A program made the translations under genes and the position numbers. This document shows positions 28,084 through 35,795 of a stretch of 64,000 bases of DNA, piece after piece. Source of the stretch: Streptomyces gilvus (GTDB lineage Bacteria; Actinomycetota; Actinomycetes; Streptomycetales; Streptomycetaceae). The notes beneath the pieces were generated by a model that was not told where the DNA came from, did no database searches, and saw only the letters and a list, made by a program, of their open reading frames with translations. The stretch is taken from positions 1-64,000 of the forward strand of contig NZ_JAKWBE010000012.1 of the NCBI RefSeq assembly GCF_022513565.1, in the 5' to 3' direction. Each line of letters begins with the position of its first letter. The first letter of the stretch is position 1.

Positions 28084-29204
28084 TGCGAAGCAGCAGCGGC
28101 AAAAACAGCAGCGGAAACAACGGCGGGAGCCGTGGTGGCAACAGCGGCGGCCGCGGCGGGAGCGGCGGTGGCCGCGGTAACCACCGCGGCGCCGGCAACT
28201 CCCGTGACGACAAGCAGGGGGGCGGCCGGCCGAAGAAGCCCCGCCCCGAGGAGCGCCGCTACGACGTGGGCCCCGGCGCCACCCAGGAGGGCCCCAAGTC
28301 CGGGCGCGGCGGCGCGGCCCGCGGCGGCGCCAAGGGCGGCCCCAGGCAGGGACAGCAGCGCGGCGGCCGGACGGCTCCCGCCCGCTCCCGTGAGTACGAG
28401 GCGCGGACCGAGGAGCGCAACCGGGACCGGTACGCGGGCAAGAAGGACGTCAAACTGCCCAAGACCTTCCCGGGCGCCGAGCAGGAGGGCGAGCGGCTGC
28501 AGAAGGTCCTCGCGCGCGCGGGCTACGGCTCCCGTCGCGCCTGCGAGGAGCTGATCGAGCAGGCCCGGGTCGAGGTCAACGGCGAGATCGTGCTGGAGCA
28601 GGGCAAGCGGGTCGACCCGGAGAAGGACGAGGTCAAGGTCGACGGCCTGACCGTCGCCACGCAGTCGTACCAGTTCTTCTCGCTCAACAAGCCCGCCGGT
28701 GTCGTCTCGACGATGGAGGACCCGGAGGGGCGCCAGTGCCTCGGGGACTACGTCACCAACCGCGAGACCCGGCTCTTCCACGTCGGCCGGCTCGACACCG
28801 AGACCGAGGGTGTCATCCTGCTCACCAACCACGGCGAGCTGGCGCACCGGCTGACCCACCCCAAGTACGGCGTGAAGAAGACCTACCTCGCCGCCATCGT
28901 CGGCCCCATCCCGCGCGACCTGGGCAAGAAGCTCAAGGACGGCATCCAGCTGGAGGACGGCTACGCGCGCGCGGACCACTTCCGGGTCGTCGAGCAGACC
29001 GGCAAGAACTACCTGGTCGAGGTGACCCTGCACGAGGGCCGCAAGCACATCGTGCGCCGCATGCTCGCGGAGGCCGGCTTCCCGGTGGAGAAGCTGGTGC
29101 GCACCTCCTTCGGCCCGATCACCCTGGGCGACCAGAAGTCGGGCTGGCTGCGGCGGCTGTCCAACACCGAGGTCGGCATGCTGATGAAGGAAGTCGACCT
29201 CTGA
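28083..29204 (+). CDS. rluB: Pseudouridine synthase, RluB/RsuA family
   Basis: The 373-residue enzyme isomerises a uridine in rRNA. Residues 1-125 are an added Gly/Ser/Arg-rich, RGG-like tract. An S4 domain follows (RLQKVLARAGYGSRRACEELI, about residues 140-185), then the synthase domain with the catalytic Asp in HVGRLDTETEGVILLTNHG and the KTYLA and GRKHIVRRML motifs. Placement after scpAB and before the aroH-cmk-der block is conserved in actinobacteria, although here accessory genes intervene. The RG-rich extension may aid RNA binding (inference). Confidence 0.93.
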   Translation: MRSSSGKNSSGNNGGSRGGNSGGRGGSGGGRGNHRGAGNSRDDKQGGGRPKKPRPEERRYDVGPGATQEGPKSGRGGAARGGAKGGPRQGQQRGGRTAPARSREYEARTEERNRDRYAGKKDVKLPKTFPGAEQEGERLQKVLARAGYGSRRACEELIEQARVEVNGEIVLEQGKRVDPEKDEVKVDGLTVATQSYQFFSLNKPAGVVSTMEDPEGRQCLGDYVTNRETRLFHVGRLDTETEGVILLTNHGELAHRLTHPKYGVKKTYLAAIVGPIPRDLGKKLKDGIQLEDGYARADHFRVVEQTGKNYLVEVTLHEGRKHIVRRMLAEAGFPVEKLVRTSFGPITLGDQKSGWLRRLSNTEVGMLMKEVDL

Positions 29205-29276
29205 GCCTCGGGTACCGATGCCTTTTCGCCCTCTCGCCGGTCTGTACTGCGTGACCGGCGAGAGGAGTGTGCAGGG

Positions 29277-30273
29277 ATGCCTGCTACGACGACGGACCGC
29301 GAGGAGTTCGTCCGGCTGACGGACCCGTACCGGCGGGAGCTGCTCGCGCACTGCTACCGGATGCTGGGCTCGGTCGACGAGGCCGAGGACCTGGTGCAGG
29401 AGACGTATCTGCGGGCCTGGCGGTCCTACGACGGTTACGAGGGCCGGGCGAGCCTGCGGACCTGGCTGCACCGGATCGCCACCAACACGTGTCTGACGGC
29501 CCTGGAGAGCCGTGCGAGGCGTCCGCTGCCCTCCGGGCTCGGCGGGCCGTCACAGGCGCCCGAGGAGCCGCTGAGGGGCGCCGCGACGGACGTGCCGTGG
29601 CTGCAGCCGCTGCCGGACGCCCTCGTCGACCCGGCGACCGTGGTGGCCGCCCGGGGCAGCCTGCGGCTCGCCCTGGTCGCCGCGCTGCAGCAGCTGCCCG
29701 CCCGGCAGCGGGCGGTGCTCATCCTGCGGGACGTGCTGGCCTGGCGGGCGCCGGAGGTGGCCGCCAGGCCAGCACCGGCGGGCGCCGGAGGTGGCCGCGC
29801 TGCTCGGGACGTCGACCGCGGCCGTCAAGAGCACACTGCAACGCGCGCGTGCCCGGCTCGACGAGGTGGCCCCCGAGGAGGACCTCGTCGTCGAACCCGG
29901 GGGCGCGGCCGACCGGGAGGTGCTCGACCGCTACATGGCCGCCTTCGAGCACGCCGACCTGGACGCGCTGGTCGACCTCCTGCAGGACGGCGTGGAGCTG
30001 GAGATGCCGCCCAACCTGGAGTGGTTCCGCGGCCGGAAGGACGTGCTGCGCTTCCTGCACGCGCGCGTCCACGAGGAGGGCGGACTGCGGATGCTGCCCA
30101 CGCGCGCGAACGGGCAGCCGGCCCTCGTCATGTACGCGCGCGGGGTGGACGGCGTGCTGCGGGCGCACTCGGTGCAGGTCCTCACCGTGGTGGACGGGAC
30201 GGTGGCCCGGGTCACCGCCTTCCTCGACGTGGAACAGGTCGTCCGCTTCGGGTTCCCGCGGGTGCTGTCGTGA
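29277..30273 (+). pseudogene. ECF sigma factor (TIGR02960-like), frameshifted
   Basis: The first part (29277 to about 29762) encodes sigma regions 2 and start of 4: RRELLAHCYRMLGSVDEAED, QETYLRAWRSYDGYEGRAS, then LPARQRAVLILRDVLAWRAPEVAA. The normal continuation, LLGTSTAAVKSTLQRARARL, followed by a SnoaL-like domain (residues RYMAAFEHADLDALVDLLQDG...), is in another frame from about 29791 to 30273. A 34-nt insertion between them shifts the frame. Without it the gene would be a complete ECF sigma factor with a C-terminal SnoaL domain. ATG 29277 has AGGAG at 29263-29267. The next gene overlaps its stop by four bases, so the coupling has been kept. A sequencing or assembly error at the hairpin cannot be excluded. 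Confidence 0.85.
29733..29798 (+). repeat. 34-nt quasi-palindromic insertion in the sigma gene
   Basis: GTGCTGGCCTGGCGG (29733-29747) and its perfect reverse complement (29761-29775) form a 15-bp stem with a 13-nt loop. The 20 bases at 29745-29764 recur exactly at 29779-29798. Removing one 34-nt period restores an unbroken sigma-factor frame. The pattern is that of a template-switch event. Confidence 0.9.
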
Positions 30274-30818
30274 ACGCCGGTGAGCTGCTGGAACGTTCGC
30301 TCGCCTACGCGCTGGGGTGCGTCGCCGGGGTGGGGGCCGGGCGGCTGGAGCGGGGAACTCCGTGCGCGGAGTGGGACCTGGGGGAGCTGCTCGGGCATCT
30401 CGACGACTCGCTCGACGCCCTGCACGAGGGGCTGACGGGCGGGCGCGTCGGGCTGACGCCGGGGACCGCCGACCCGGCCTGCGCGTTCCGTACGCGCGCG
30501 TGCGCGGTGCTCGGCGCCTGGGCCGCCGGGCCCGGGGAGCGGGTGCTGGTCGGCGAACTGCCGCTGGACGTGCGGGTGATGGCCGCCGTGGGGGCCGTGG
30601 AGATCGCCGTGCACGGCTGGGACGTGGCGCAGGCCAGCGGGCGCCGGCGGCCCATACCGGCCGCGCTCGCCGCCGAACTGCTGCCCGTCGCGCGGTGCGT
30701 GGTCGCGGCGGAGGACCGGGGTGTGCGGTTCGGCACGCCGGTCGCCGTGCCGCTGGGCGCGGGGCCCGACGGACGGCTGCTGGCCTTCCTGGGGCGGCGC
30801 GATTCCTTTGCGGGGTGA
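30270..30818 (+). CDS. TIGR03086 family protein (mycothiol-dependent maleylpyruvate isomerase-like)
   Basis: The 182-residue protein opens MNAGELLERSLAYALGCVAG and has TPCAEWDLGELLGHLDDSLDAL, the DinB-like four-helix pattern of the TIGR03086/MDMPI_N families, with the conserved W-x(3)-L-x(2)-H metal-binding region and a later EIAVHGWDVAQASG carrying the other His. Such proteins are thought to bind metal and use mycothiol; the substrate is unknown. TIGR03086 genes often sit beside TIGR02960-type sigma genes, as here. GTG 30270 overlaps the sigma stop (GTGA). Confidence 0.85.
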   Translation: MNAGELLERSLAYALGCVAGVGAGRLERGTPCAEWDLGELLGHLDDSLDALHEGLTGGRVGLTPGTADPACAFRTRACAVLGAWAAGPGERVLVGELPLDVRVMAAVGAVEIAVHGWDVAQASGRRRPIPAALAAELLPVARCVVAAEDRGVRFGTPVAVPLGAGPDGRLLAFLGRRDSFAG

Positions 30819-30828
30819 GGGTGGTCTG

Positions 30829-30862
30829 CCTTCCGTGAGCGACCTCATGAGCTCACGGAAGG
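30829..30862. promoter_or_regulatory. Palindrome upstream of the MFS exporter
   Basis: Perfect 12-bp arms CCTTCCGTGAGC (30829-30840) and GCTCACGGAAGG (30851-30862) with a ten-base spacer. It starts 10 bp after the TIGR03086 stop, and its right arm includes GGAAGG, the likely ribosome site of the MFS gene at 30873. It could be a terminator, a repressor site, or an RNA hairpin masking translation. Confidence 0.6.
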
Positions 30863-30872
30863 AACCCCTGTC

Positions 30873-32324
30873 ATGACCGACACACTGAGTGTCTCCACAA
30901 CCGGAGCGACCGGAGCGACCGGAGCGACCCGAGCGGCCGGGCGACCCGTCGAGGCGGGCCCGTCCCGCCGCGGCTGGACCGTCCTGCTGGCCGGGCTCGG
31001 CGCGTTGCTGTGCTCCCTGGACGTCGTGGTCGTCGCCACCGCGCTGCCCGCGCTGCGGGCCGGTTTCGGGGCGAGCCTGTCGGACCTGGAGTGGACGATC
31101 AACGCCTACAACCTGGTCTTCGCCTGCCTCACCCTGACCGGCGCCGCGCTCGGCGACCGCTTCGGACGCCGGCGGATGTACGTCGTCGGGCTCGCCGTCT
31201 TCACCCTCGCCTCCGCCACCGCCGCCCTGTCGAACGGCCCCGGACAGCTCATCGGCGCCCGGATCGTGCAGGGCGCCGGGGCGGCCGTCCTGCTTCCGCT
31301 CACCCTGACCCTGATCAGCGAGGCGTTCCCGGCCGAGAAGCGGGGGGTCGCCATCGGGGTGTGGGGCGGGGTGACCGGGCTCGGGGTGGCCGCCGGGCCG
31401 GTGCTGGGCGGGGCCGTCACCGAGGGGCTGTCCTGGCAGTGGATCTTCTGGCTGAACGTGCCGATCGGCCTGGTGATGCTGCCCTTCGCCGCCACCAAAC
31501 TCCGGGAGAGCTACGGCACCCGGCCCCAACTCGACCTGGTGGGGCTGGTGCTGGCGGCCGTCGGGCTGACCGGGCTGGCCTGGGCGCCGGTCCGGGCGCC
31601 GCAAGCCGGGTGGGGGAGCGCCGAGGTGCTGTCCGCGCTCGCCGCGGGTGTCGCGTTCGGCACGGCCTTCCTCGTGTGGGAGCGCAAGGGAGCCCGTTAC
31701 CCGATGCTTCCGCTCGCGCACTTCCGCAACCGCGGCTTCGCCACCGCCAACGCGGCCGGCTTCCTGGTCTTCGGTTCGCTCCTGGGCGCCCTGTTCATGA
31801 TCACGCAGCTCTTCCAGACCGGACTCGGCTACTCCCCGCTCCAGGCGGGCGTGCGCATCCTCGTCTGGAACGCCATGCCGCTGCTCATCGCCCCGGTCGC
31901 GGGCGCCCTCGCGGACCGCTTCGGCACCCGGCCCTTCCTGCTGATCGGCCTGCTGCTCCAGGCAGTCGGCCTCGCCCTGCTGGCCTGGCAGGTCGAACCG
32001 GGCGTCCACTACGGACAGTTGGTCCTGCCGCTGATCATCGCCGGCATCGGCATCTCCATGGTCTTCCCGAGCGTCGCCAACGCCGTGACGTCCTCCGTCC
32101 CGCTCGGCGAGGCCGGTGTCGCGGCCGGCGTCAACAACGCCCTGCGGGAACTGGGCGGAGTCTTCGGCGTCGCCGTCGCCGCCCTGGTCTTCACCCGGTA
32201 CGGCGGCTACGGCTCCCCGGCGTCCTTCCTGGACGGCTGCGCGCCGGCCCTGTGGGTGTCGGCGGGCGCCGCGGGAGCGGGCGCGCTGGTGGCGGCGTTC
32301 GCGCCGTCACGTACGCGCGCGTGA
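30873..32324 (+). CDS. MFS drug-exporter (DHA2/EmrB-QacA type)
   Basis: The 483-residue membrane protein has about 14 hydrophobic helices. Motifs include SLDVVVVATALPALR in helix 1, GDRFGRRRMYVVGL after helix 2, and GPVLGGAVTEGLSWQWIFWLNVPIGL after helix 5, all usual for proton-driven DHA2 multidrug exporters. The N-terminus has a repeated GATGATGAT tract from nine-base repeats. A palindrome overlaps its ribosome site. The last 118 bases overlap the convergent DUF72 gene. Substrate unknown. Confidence 0.9.
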   Translation: MTDTLSVSTTGATGATGATRAAGRPVEAGPSRRGWTVLLAGLGALLCSLDVVVVATALPALRAGFGASLSDLEWTINAYNLVFACLTLTGAALGDRFGRRRMYVVGLAVFTLASATAALSNGPGQLIGARIVQGAGAAVLLPLTLTLISEAFPAEKRGVAIGVWGGVTGLGVAAGPVLGGAVTEGLSWQWIFWLNVPIGLVMLPFAATKLRESYGTRPQLDLVGLVLAAVGLTGLAWAPVRAPQAGWGSAEVLSALAAGVAFGTAFLVWERKGARYPMLPLAHFRNRGFATANAAGFLVFGSLLGALFMITQLFQTGLGYSPLQAGVRILVWNAMPLLIAPVAGALADRFGTRPFLLIGLLLQAVGLALLAWQVEPGVHYGQLVLPLIIAGIGISMVFPSVANAVTSSVPLGEAGVAAGVNNALRELGGVFGVAVAALVFTRYGGYGSPASFLDGCAPALWVSAGAAGAGALVAAFAPSRTRA

Positions 32325-33178
32325 GCCCAGTCCGTGCCGTCGAGCAGCGCACGCATGCGCTCGGCGGCACCGACCGCGGCCGCGCCGCAGCAGTTGTTGA
32401 ACAGCACGTGCAGCCGGCCGGCCCGGTCGGCGAGCCCGCGCAACCGGGGCAGCCACTCGGCGAGTTCGGCCTCCTCGTAGTCGTAGCGGAAGCGGTCCTC
32501 CTTGCTCCCCGAGCCCCAGGCGGGGCTGCGGCCGTGGAAGCGGACGACGGACAGGTCCGGTGAAGTGACCGGTGTGACGGGCGGGATGGACGAGGGAAGC
32601 CTCTGTGCCGTGTCGACGGCCACGGCGGCCATGCCGTACCGGGCCAGCAGGGCGCGTGTCGCGTCCGCCCACTCCTCGCTCCACCAGCCGGGATGCCGGA
32701 ACTCCACCGAGAGGGGCCATCCCGCCGTCCGTTCGGCGCACTCCCCGAGGAACCGCCCGGCCCGCCGTCCGGGCCGGAACCACGGCGGGAACTGGAACAG
32801 CACACCGCCGAGCCGCCCGGCCGCCCGCAGCGGCTCGACGCCCTCGGCGAACCGCGCCCACACCGCGTCGAGCACCTTCGCGTCCAGGGGGTCGGCGGGC
32901 AGCCCGTCGGGCATCACGGACCCGCGGGTCGGGTGGCCGGTGAGCAGCGAGAACGCCTTGACGTCGAAGACGAAGCCCTCGGGCGTGCGGTCCGCCCACA
33001 GCTGGGAGTTGCGGGCGCTGGGCAGGGCGTAGTACGCCGAGTCGACCTCGACCACCGGGAACCGGGACGCGTAGTACCGCAACCGCCCCTCGGCGTCCCG
33101 GCTTCCCGCCGGAAACCAGCCGCTGCCGACCAGCGCGCGGTCCGTCCACGAACACGTGCCCACCAGGATCTCGCCCAT
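32207..33178 (-). CDS. DUF72 family protein
   Basis: The 323-residue protein matches DUF72 (COG1801), TIM-barrel-like proteins of unknown activity: ILVGTCSWTD at the start, RLRYYASRFPVVEVDSAYYA, FVFDVKAFSLLTGH, GVLFQFPPWF, LSVEFRHPGWW, and the C-terminal RLHVLFNNC. The family usually ends just after this; here about 38 extra residues are read antisense to the MFS gene end, suggesting loss of an earlier stop. Start ATG 33178 (the codon is at 33176-33178). Confidence 0.88.
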   Translation of the reverse strand: MGEILVGTCSWTDRALVGSGWFPAGSRDAEGRLRYYASRFPVVEVDSAYYALPSARNSQLWADRTPEGFVFDVKAFSLLTGHPTRGSVMPDGLPADPLDAKVLDAVWARFAEGVEPLRAAGRLGGVLFQFPPWFRPGRRAGRFLGECAERTAGWPLSVEFRHPGWWSEEWADATRALLARYGMAAVAVDTAQRLPSSIPPVTPVTSPDLSVVRFHGRSPAWGSGSKEDRFRYDYEEAELAEWLPRLRGLADRAGRLHVLFNNCCGAAAVGAAERMRALLDGTDWAHARVRDGANAATSAPAPAAPADTHRAGAQPSRKDAGEP

Positions 33179-33203
33179 GCGGGGCCGGTTACCCGCGCGG
33201 GGG

Positions 33204-33248
33204 TTGTGGAAGCACGCCGATGCTGTTTATAGTCGTAGTGACTATTAA
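33204..33248 (+). promoter_or_regulatory. Promoter and palindromic operator of the nrtR-like gene
   Basis: TTGTGG (33204-33209) and TATAGT (33228-33233), 18 bp apart, form a good promoter. The -10 lies in an inverted repeat: ATAGTC (33229-33234) and GACTAT (33240-33245), with a five-base spacer and further symmetry outside (33226-33248). NrtR regulators bind palindromes of this kind near their own genes, so autoregulation is likely. Confidence 0.75.
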
Positions 33249-33288
33249 AGAAGGACGATCAAAGACGCTCGCCGAGAGGGTGGTGAAC

Positions 33289-34020
33289 GTGGCGTTCGAC
33301 AAGGCGAGTTACGACAAGTACGCCTACGAGCCTTTCGCCGTCACCGTCGACCTCGCCGTCCTCACCATCCGGGACGGCGTGCTCCAGGTGCTGCTGGTCG
33401 AGCGCGGGCAGGAGCCGTACGCCGGGCACTGGGCGCTGCCCGGCGGCTTCGTCGAGCCGGACGAGTCGGCGGAGACGGCCGCCGGGCGTGAACTCGCCGA
33501 GGAGACAGGCCTGTCGGACGTCACCGGACTCCATCTGGAGCAGCTGCGCACCTACAGCGAGCCCGACCGGGACCCCCGGATGCGGGTCGTGTCCGTCGCC
33601 TTCACCGCACTGCTGCCCGACGCGCCCGAACCGCACGCCGGGAGCGACGCGGCCAGGGCGAGCTGGCTGCCGTACCACGCGGACCGGCCGCTCGCCTTCG
33701 ACCACGACCGGATCCTGGCCGACGCCCACGAACGCGTCGGCGCCCAGCTCGAGTACAGCTGCCTCGCCACCGCCTTCTGCCCGCCCGAGTTCACCCTCGG
33801 CGAGCTGCGGCAGGTCTACGAGACGGTCTGGGGCACGCCCCTCGACCGGCCCAACTTCCGCCGCAAGGTGCTCGCCACACCCGGGTTCGTCGAACCGGTG
33901 CCGGGCGGCGCCCGACTGACCGGGGGGCGCGGCAAACCCGCCGCCCTCTACCGCGCGGGTGAGGCCACCGCCCTGCACCCGCCCCTCCTCCGACCGTCCC
34001 GGGAAGGACGCCCCGTATGA
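33289..34020 (+). CDS. nrtR: NrtR-like Nudix transcriptional regulator
   Basis: The 243-residue protein has a canonical Nudix box GGFVEPDESAETAAGRELAE, continuing ETGL (residues 52-75), then a C-terminal winged helix (FTLGELRQVYETVWGTPLDRPNFRRKVL, about residues 165-195). This is the layout of NrtR, a repressor of NAD synthesis and NAD-related genes that senses ADP-ribose-type ligands. GTG 33289 has GAGAGGG eight bases upstream; GTG 33283 is an alternative. The operator at 33226-33248 overlaps the promoter. The stop overlaps the ADP-ribosylglycohydrolase start (ATGA), so both form one operon. A catalytic Nudix hydrolase without regulator function is the alternative. Confidence 0.82.
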   Translation: MAFDKASYDKYAYEPFAVTVDLAVLTIRDGVLQVLLVERGQEPYAGHWALPGGFVEPDESAETAAGRELAEETGLSDVTGLHLEQLRTYSEPDRDPRMRVVSVAFTALLPDAPEPHAGSDAARASWLPYHADRPLAFDHDRILADAHERVGAQLEYSCLATAFCPPEFTLGELRQVYETVWGTPLDRPNFRRKVLATPGFVEPVPGGARLTGGRGKPAALYRAGEATALHPPLLRPSREGRPV

Positions 34021-35039
34021 CCGCAACCATCGTCGACAAGCGCGCCGCCACCGGGGCGTTGATCGGGCTCGCCCTCGGGGACGCGCTCGGCTTCCCGACC
34101 GAGTTCAACGACGTTCCGACGATCATCGCCAAGCACGGTCCCTGGCGGCAACTGCCGCTGTCCCGGCATGCCTTCGTCTCCGACGACACGCAGATGACGC
34201 TGGCCGTCGCGCACGGCATGCGCACGGCGATGGACCGCGGGGTGCTCGCGCCCAAGCGGCTGGAGCGGCCGCTGCGCGAGGAGTTCGTGAACTGGTACCA
34301 GTCGCCGGACAACAACCGGGCTCCCGGAAACACCTGTCTGCGGGCGTGCGATCTCCTCAAGGACGAGAACCGGCCCTGGCAGGACGCCAGCCAGATCGGC
34401 TCCAAGGGGTGCGGCGCCAACATGCGCGTGGCGCCCGTCGGGCTCGCGCCGGGGCTGAGCGACGAACAGCGCGCCGGGGCGGCACAGTTGCAGGCGGCGC
34501 TCACCCACGGCCACCCCACGGCGCTCGCCGCGTCCGACCTGACGGCGAGGGCGGTACGGCTGCTCGCCCAGGGCACCGAACCGGCGGCCCTGGTCGGGCT
34601 GCTGCGGACGTACGCCCGTGACAACCGCAGCCGCTACCACCACACCTGGCTGGGCGACCTGTGGACCCGGGCCGACGACTCCACGCCCGAGGAGTTCGTC
34701 GCCCGCGGCTGGGACGAGTGTCTGGCGGTGCTCGACCGTCTCGACGAGGCCGTGCGCACCGCCGACCCCGAGGCCGACCCTTGTGTGGCCACCGGCGCGG
34801 GCTGGATCGCCGAAGAGGCCCTGGCGACCGGCCTGTTGTGCTTCCTCCACTTCCCCGACGAACCGGTCACCGCCATCCGCCGCGCCGCCTGCACCTCCGG
34901 CGACTCGGACTCCATCGCCTGCCTGACCGGCGCGTTCGCGGGCGCGTACCGGGGCGCGGACGCCTGGCCGACCGACTGGGCGGACCGCGTCGAGTACCGG
35001 GGCGACCTGATGACACTCGGCGCCCTCTGGGACGCTTGA
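34017..35039 (+). CDS. ADP-ribosylglycohydrolase family protein
   Basis: The 340-residue protein has the DraG/ARH fold markers: GALIGLALGDALGFPTEF near the N-terminus, the metal-binding SDDTQMTLAV (about residues 54-63), SKGCGANMRVAPVGL in the middle and GDSDSIACLTGAFAGA near the C-terminus, which supplies the second pair of metal-binding Asp residues. Such enzymes remove ADP-ribose from proteins, nucleic acids or small molecules. All key acidic residues are present, so it should be active. It is translationally coupled to the nrtR-like gene and followed after 3 bp by an RlaP-like nucleotidyltransferase. Confidence 0.92.
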   Translation: MTATIVDKRAATGALIGLALGDALGFPTEFNDVPTIIAKHGPWRQLPLSRHAFVSDDTQMTLAVAHGMRTAMDRGVLAPKRLERPLREEFVNWYQSPDNNRAPGNTCLRACDLLKDENRPWQDASQIGSKGCGANMRVAPVGLAPGLSDEQRAGAAQLQAALTHGHPTALAASDLTARAVRLLAQGTEPAALVGLLRTYARDNRSRYHHTWLGDLWTRADDSTPEEFVARGWDECLAVLDRLDEAVRTADPEADPCVATGAGWIAEEALATGLLCFLHFPDEPVTAIRRAACTSGDSDSIACLTGAFAGAYRGADAWPTDWADRVEYRGDLMTLGALWDA

Positions 35040-35042
35040 GCC

Positions 35043-35795
35043 GTGACCGACGCCCTGGACCTCGACCTGACCCCGGTGATCGCCGAACAGCCCGACCCCG
35101 TGCTGTTCGCGACCGTCTCCGGCGCACACCTCTACGGCTTCCCGTCCCGCGACTCGGACGTGGACCTGCGGGGCGTGCACCTGTTGCCGGCCGCCGATCT
35201 CGTCGGGCTCCGTGAGCCGGAGGAGACCCGGTCGCGGATGTGGGACCGGGACGGCGTCGAGATGGACCTCGTCACCCACGACGTACGCAAGTTCGTCCGG
35301 CTGATGCTGCGCCGCAACGGCTATGTGCTGGAACAGCTGCTCTCACCGCTGGTCGTCCACACCACGGACGCGCACCGGGAACTGTCCGGGCTCGCACCCG
35401 GTGTGCTCACCTCGCATCACGCCCACCACTACCGCGGATTCGCCACCACCCAGTGGCGGCTCTTCGAGAAGACCGGTGAGCTGAAGCCGCTGCTCTACAC
35501 CTTCAGGGTGCTGCTCACCGGCATACATCTGATGCGCGCGGGTGAAGTGCAGGCCCATCTGCCCACCCTGCTCGGCGAGGTGTCCGAGGCGCCCGCCTAC
35601 CTGCCGGCTCTCGTCGCGGCGAAGGCGGAGCGGGAGCACGGGGGCGCCGAGGTCGACCACGCGCGCGTGGAGGCCGACGTCGAGCGGCTGCACGGGGTGC
35701 TCGACGTGGCGCAGGAGGAGTCAGCGCTGGCCGACGTCCCGCGTGCCTACGACGCCTTGCACGACTTCGTCGTACGGGTCCGGCTGGAGGGCTGA
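35043..35795 (+). CDS. RlaP-like nucleotidyltransferase
   Basis: The 250-residue protein has the polymerase-beta-superfamily motif SGAHLYGFPSRDSDVDLRGV (residues 23-42), with the two metal-binding Asp in SDVD, then MDLVTHDVRKFVRLML supplying the third. This is the RlaP (COG3541, YcgL) pattern, a nucleotidyltransferase family that was described in association with RNA ligases and RNA repair. GTG 35043 starts 3 bp after the ADP-ribosylglycohydrolase stop, so it belongs to the nrtR operon. Its last 75 bases overlap the convergent paralogue. Confidence 0.87.
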   Translation: MTDALDLDLTPVIAEQPDPVLFATVSGAHLYGFPSRDSDVDLRGVHLLPAADLVGLREPEETRSRMWDRDGVEMDLVTHDVRKFVRLMLRRNGYVLEQLLSPLVVHTTDAHRELSGLAPGVLTSHHAHHYRGFATTQWRLFEKTGELKPLLYTFRVLLTGIHLMRAGEVQAHLPTLLGEVSEAPAYLPALVAAKAEREHGGAEVDHARVEADVERLHGVLDVAQEESALADVPRAYDALHDFVVRVRLEG

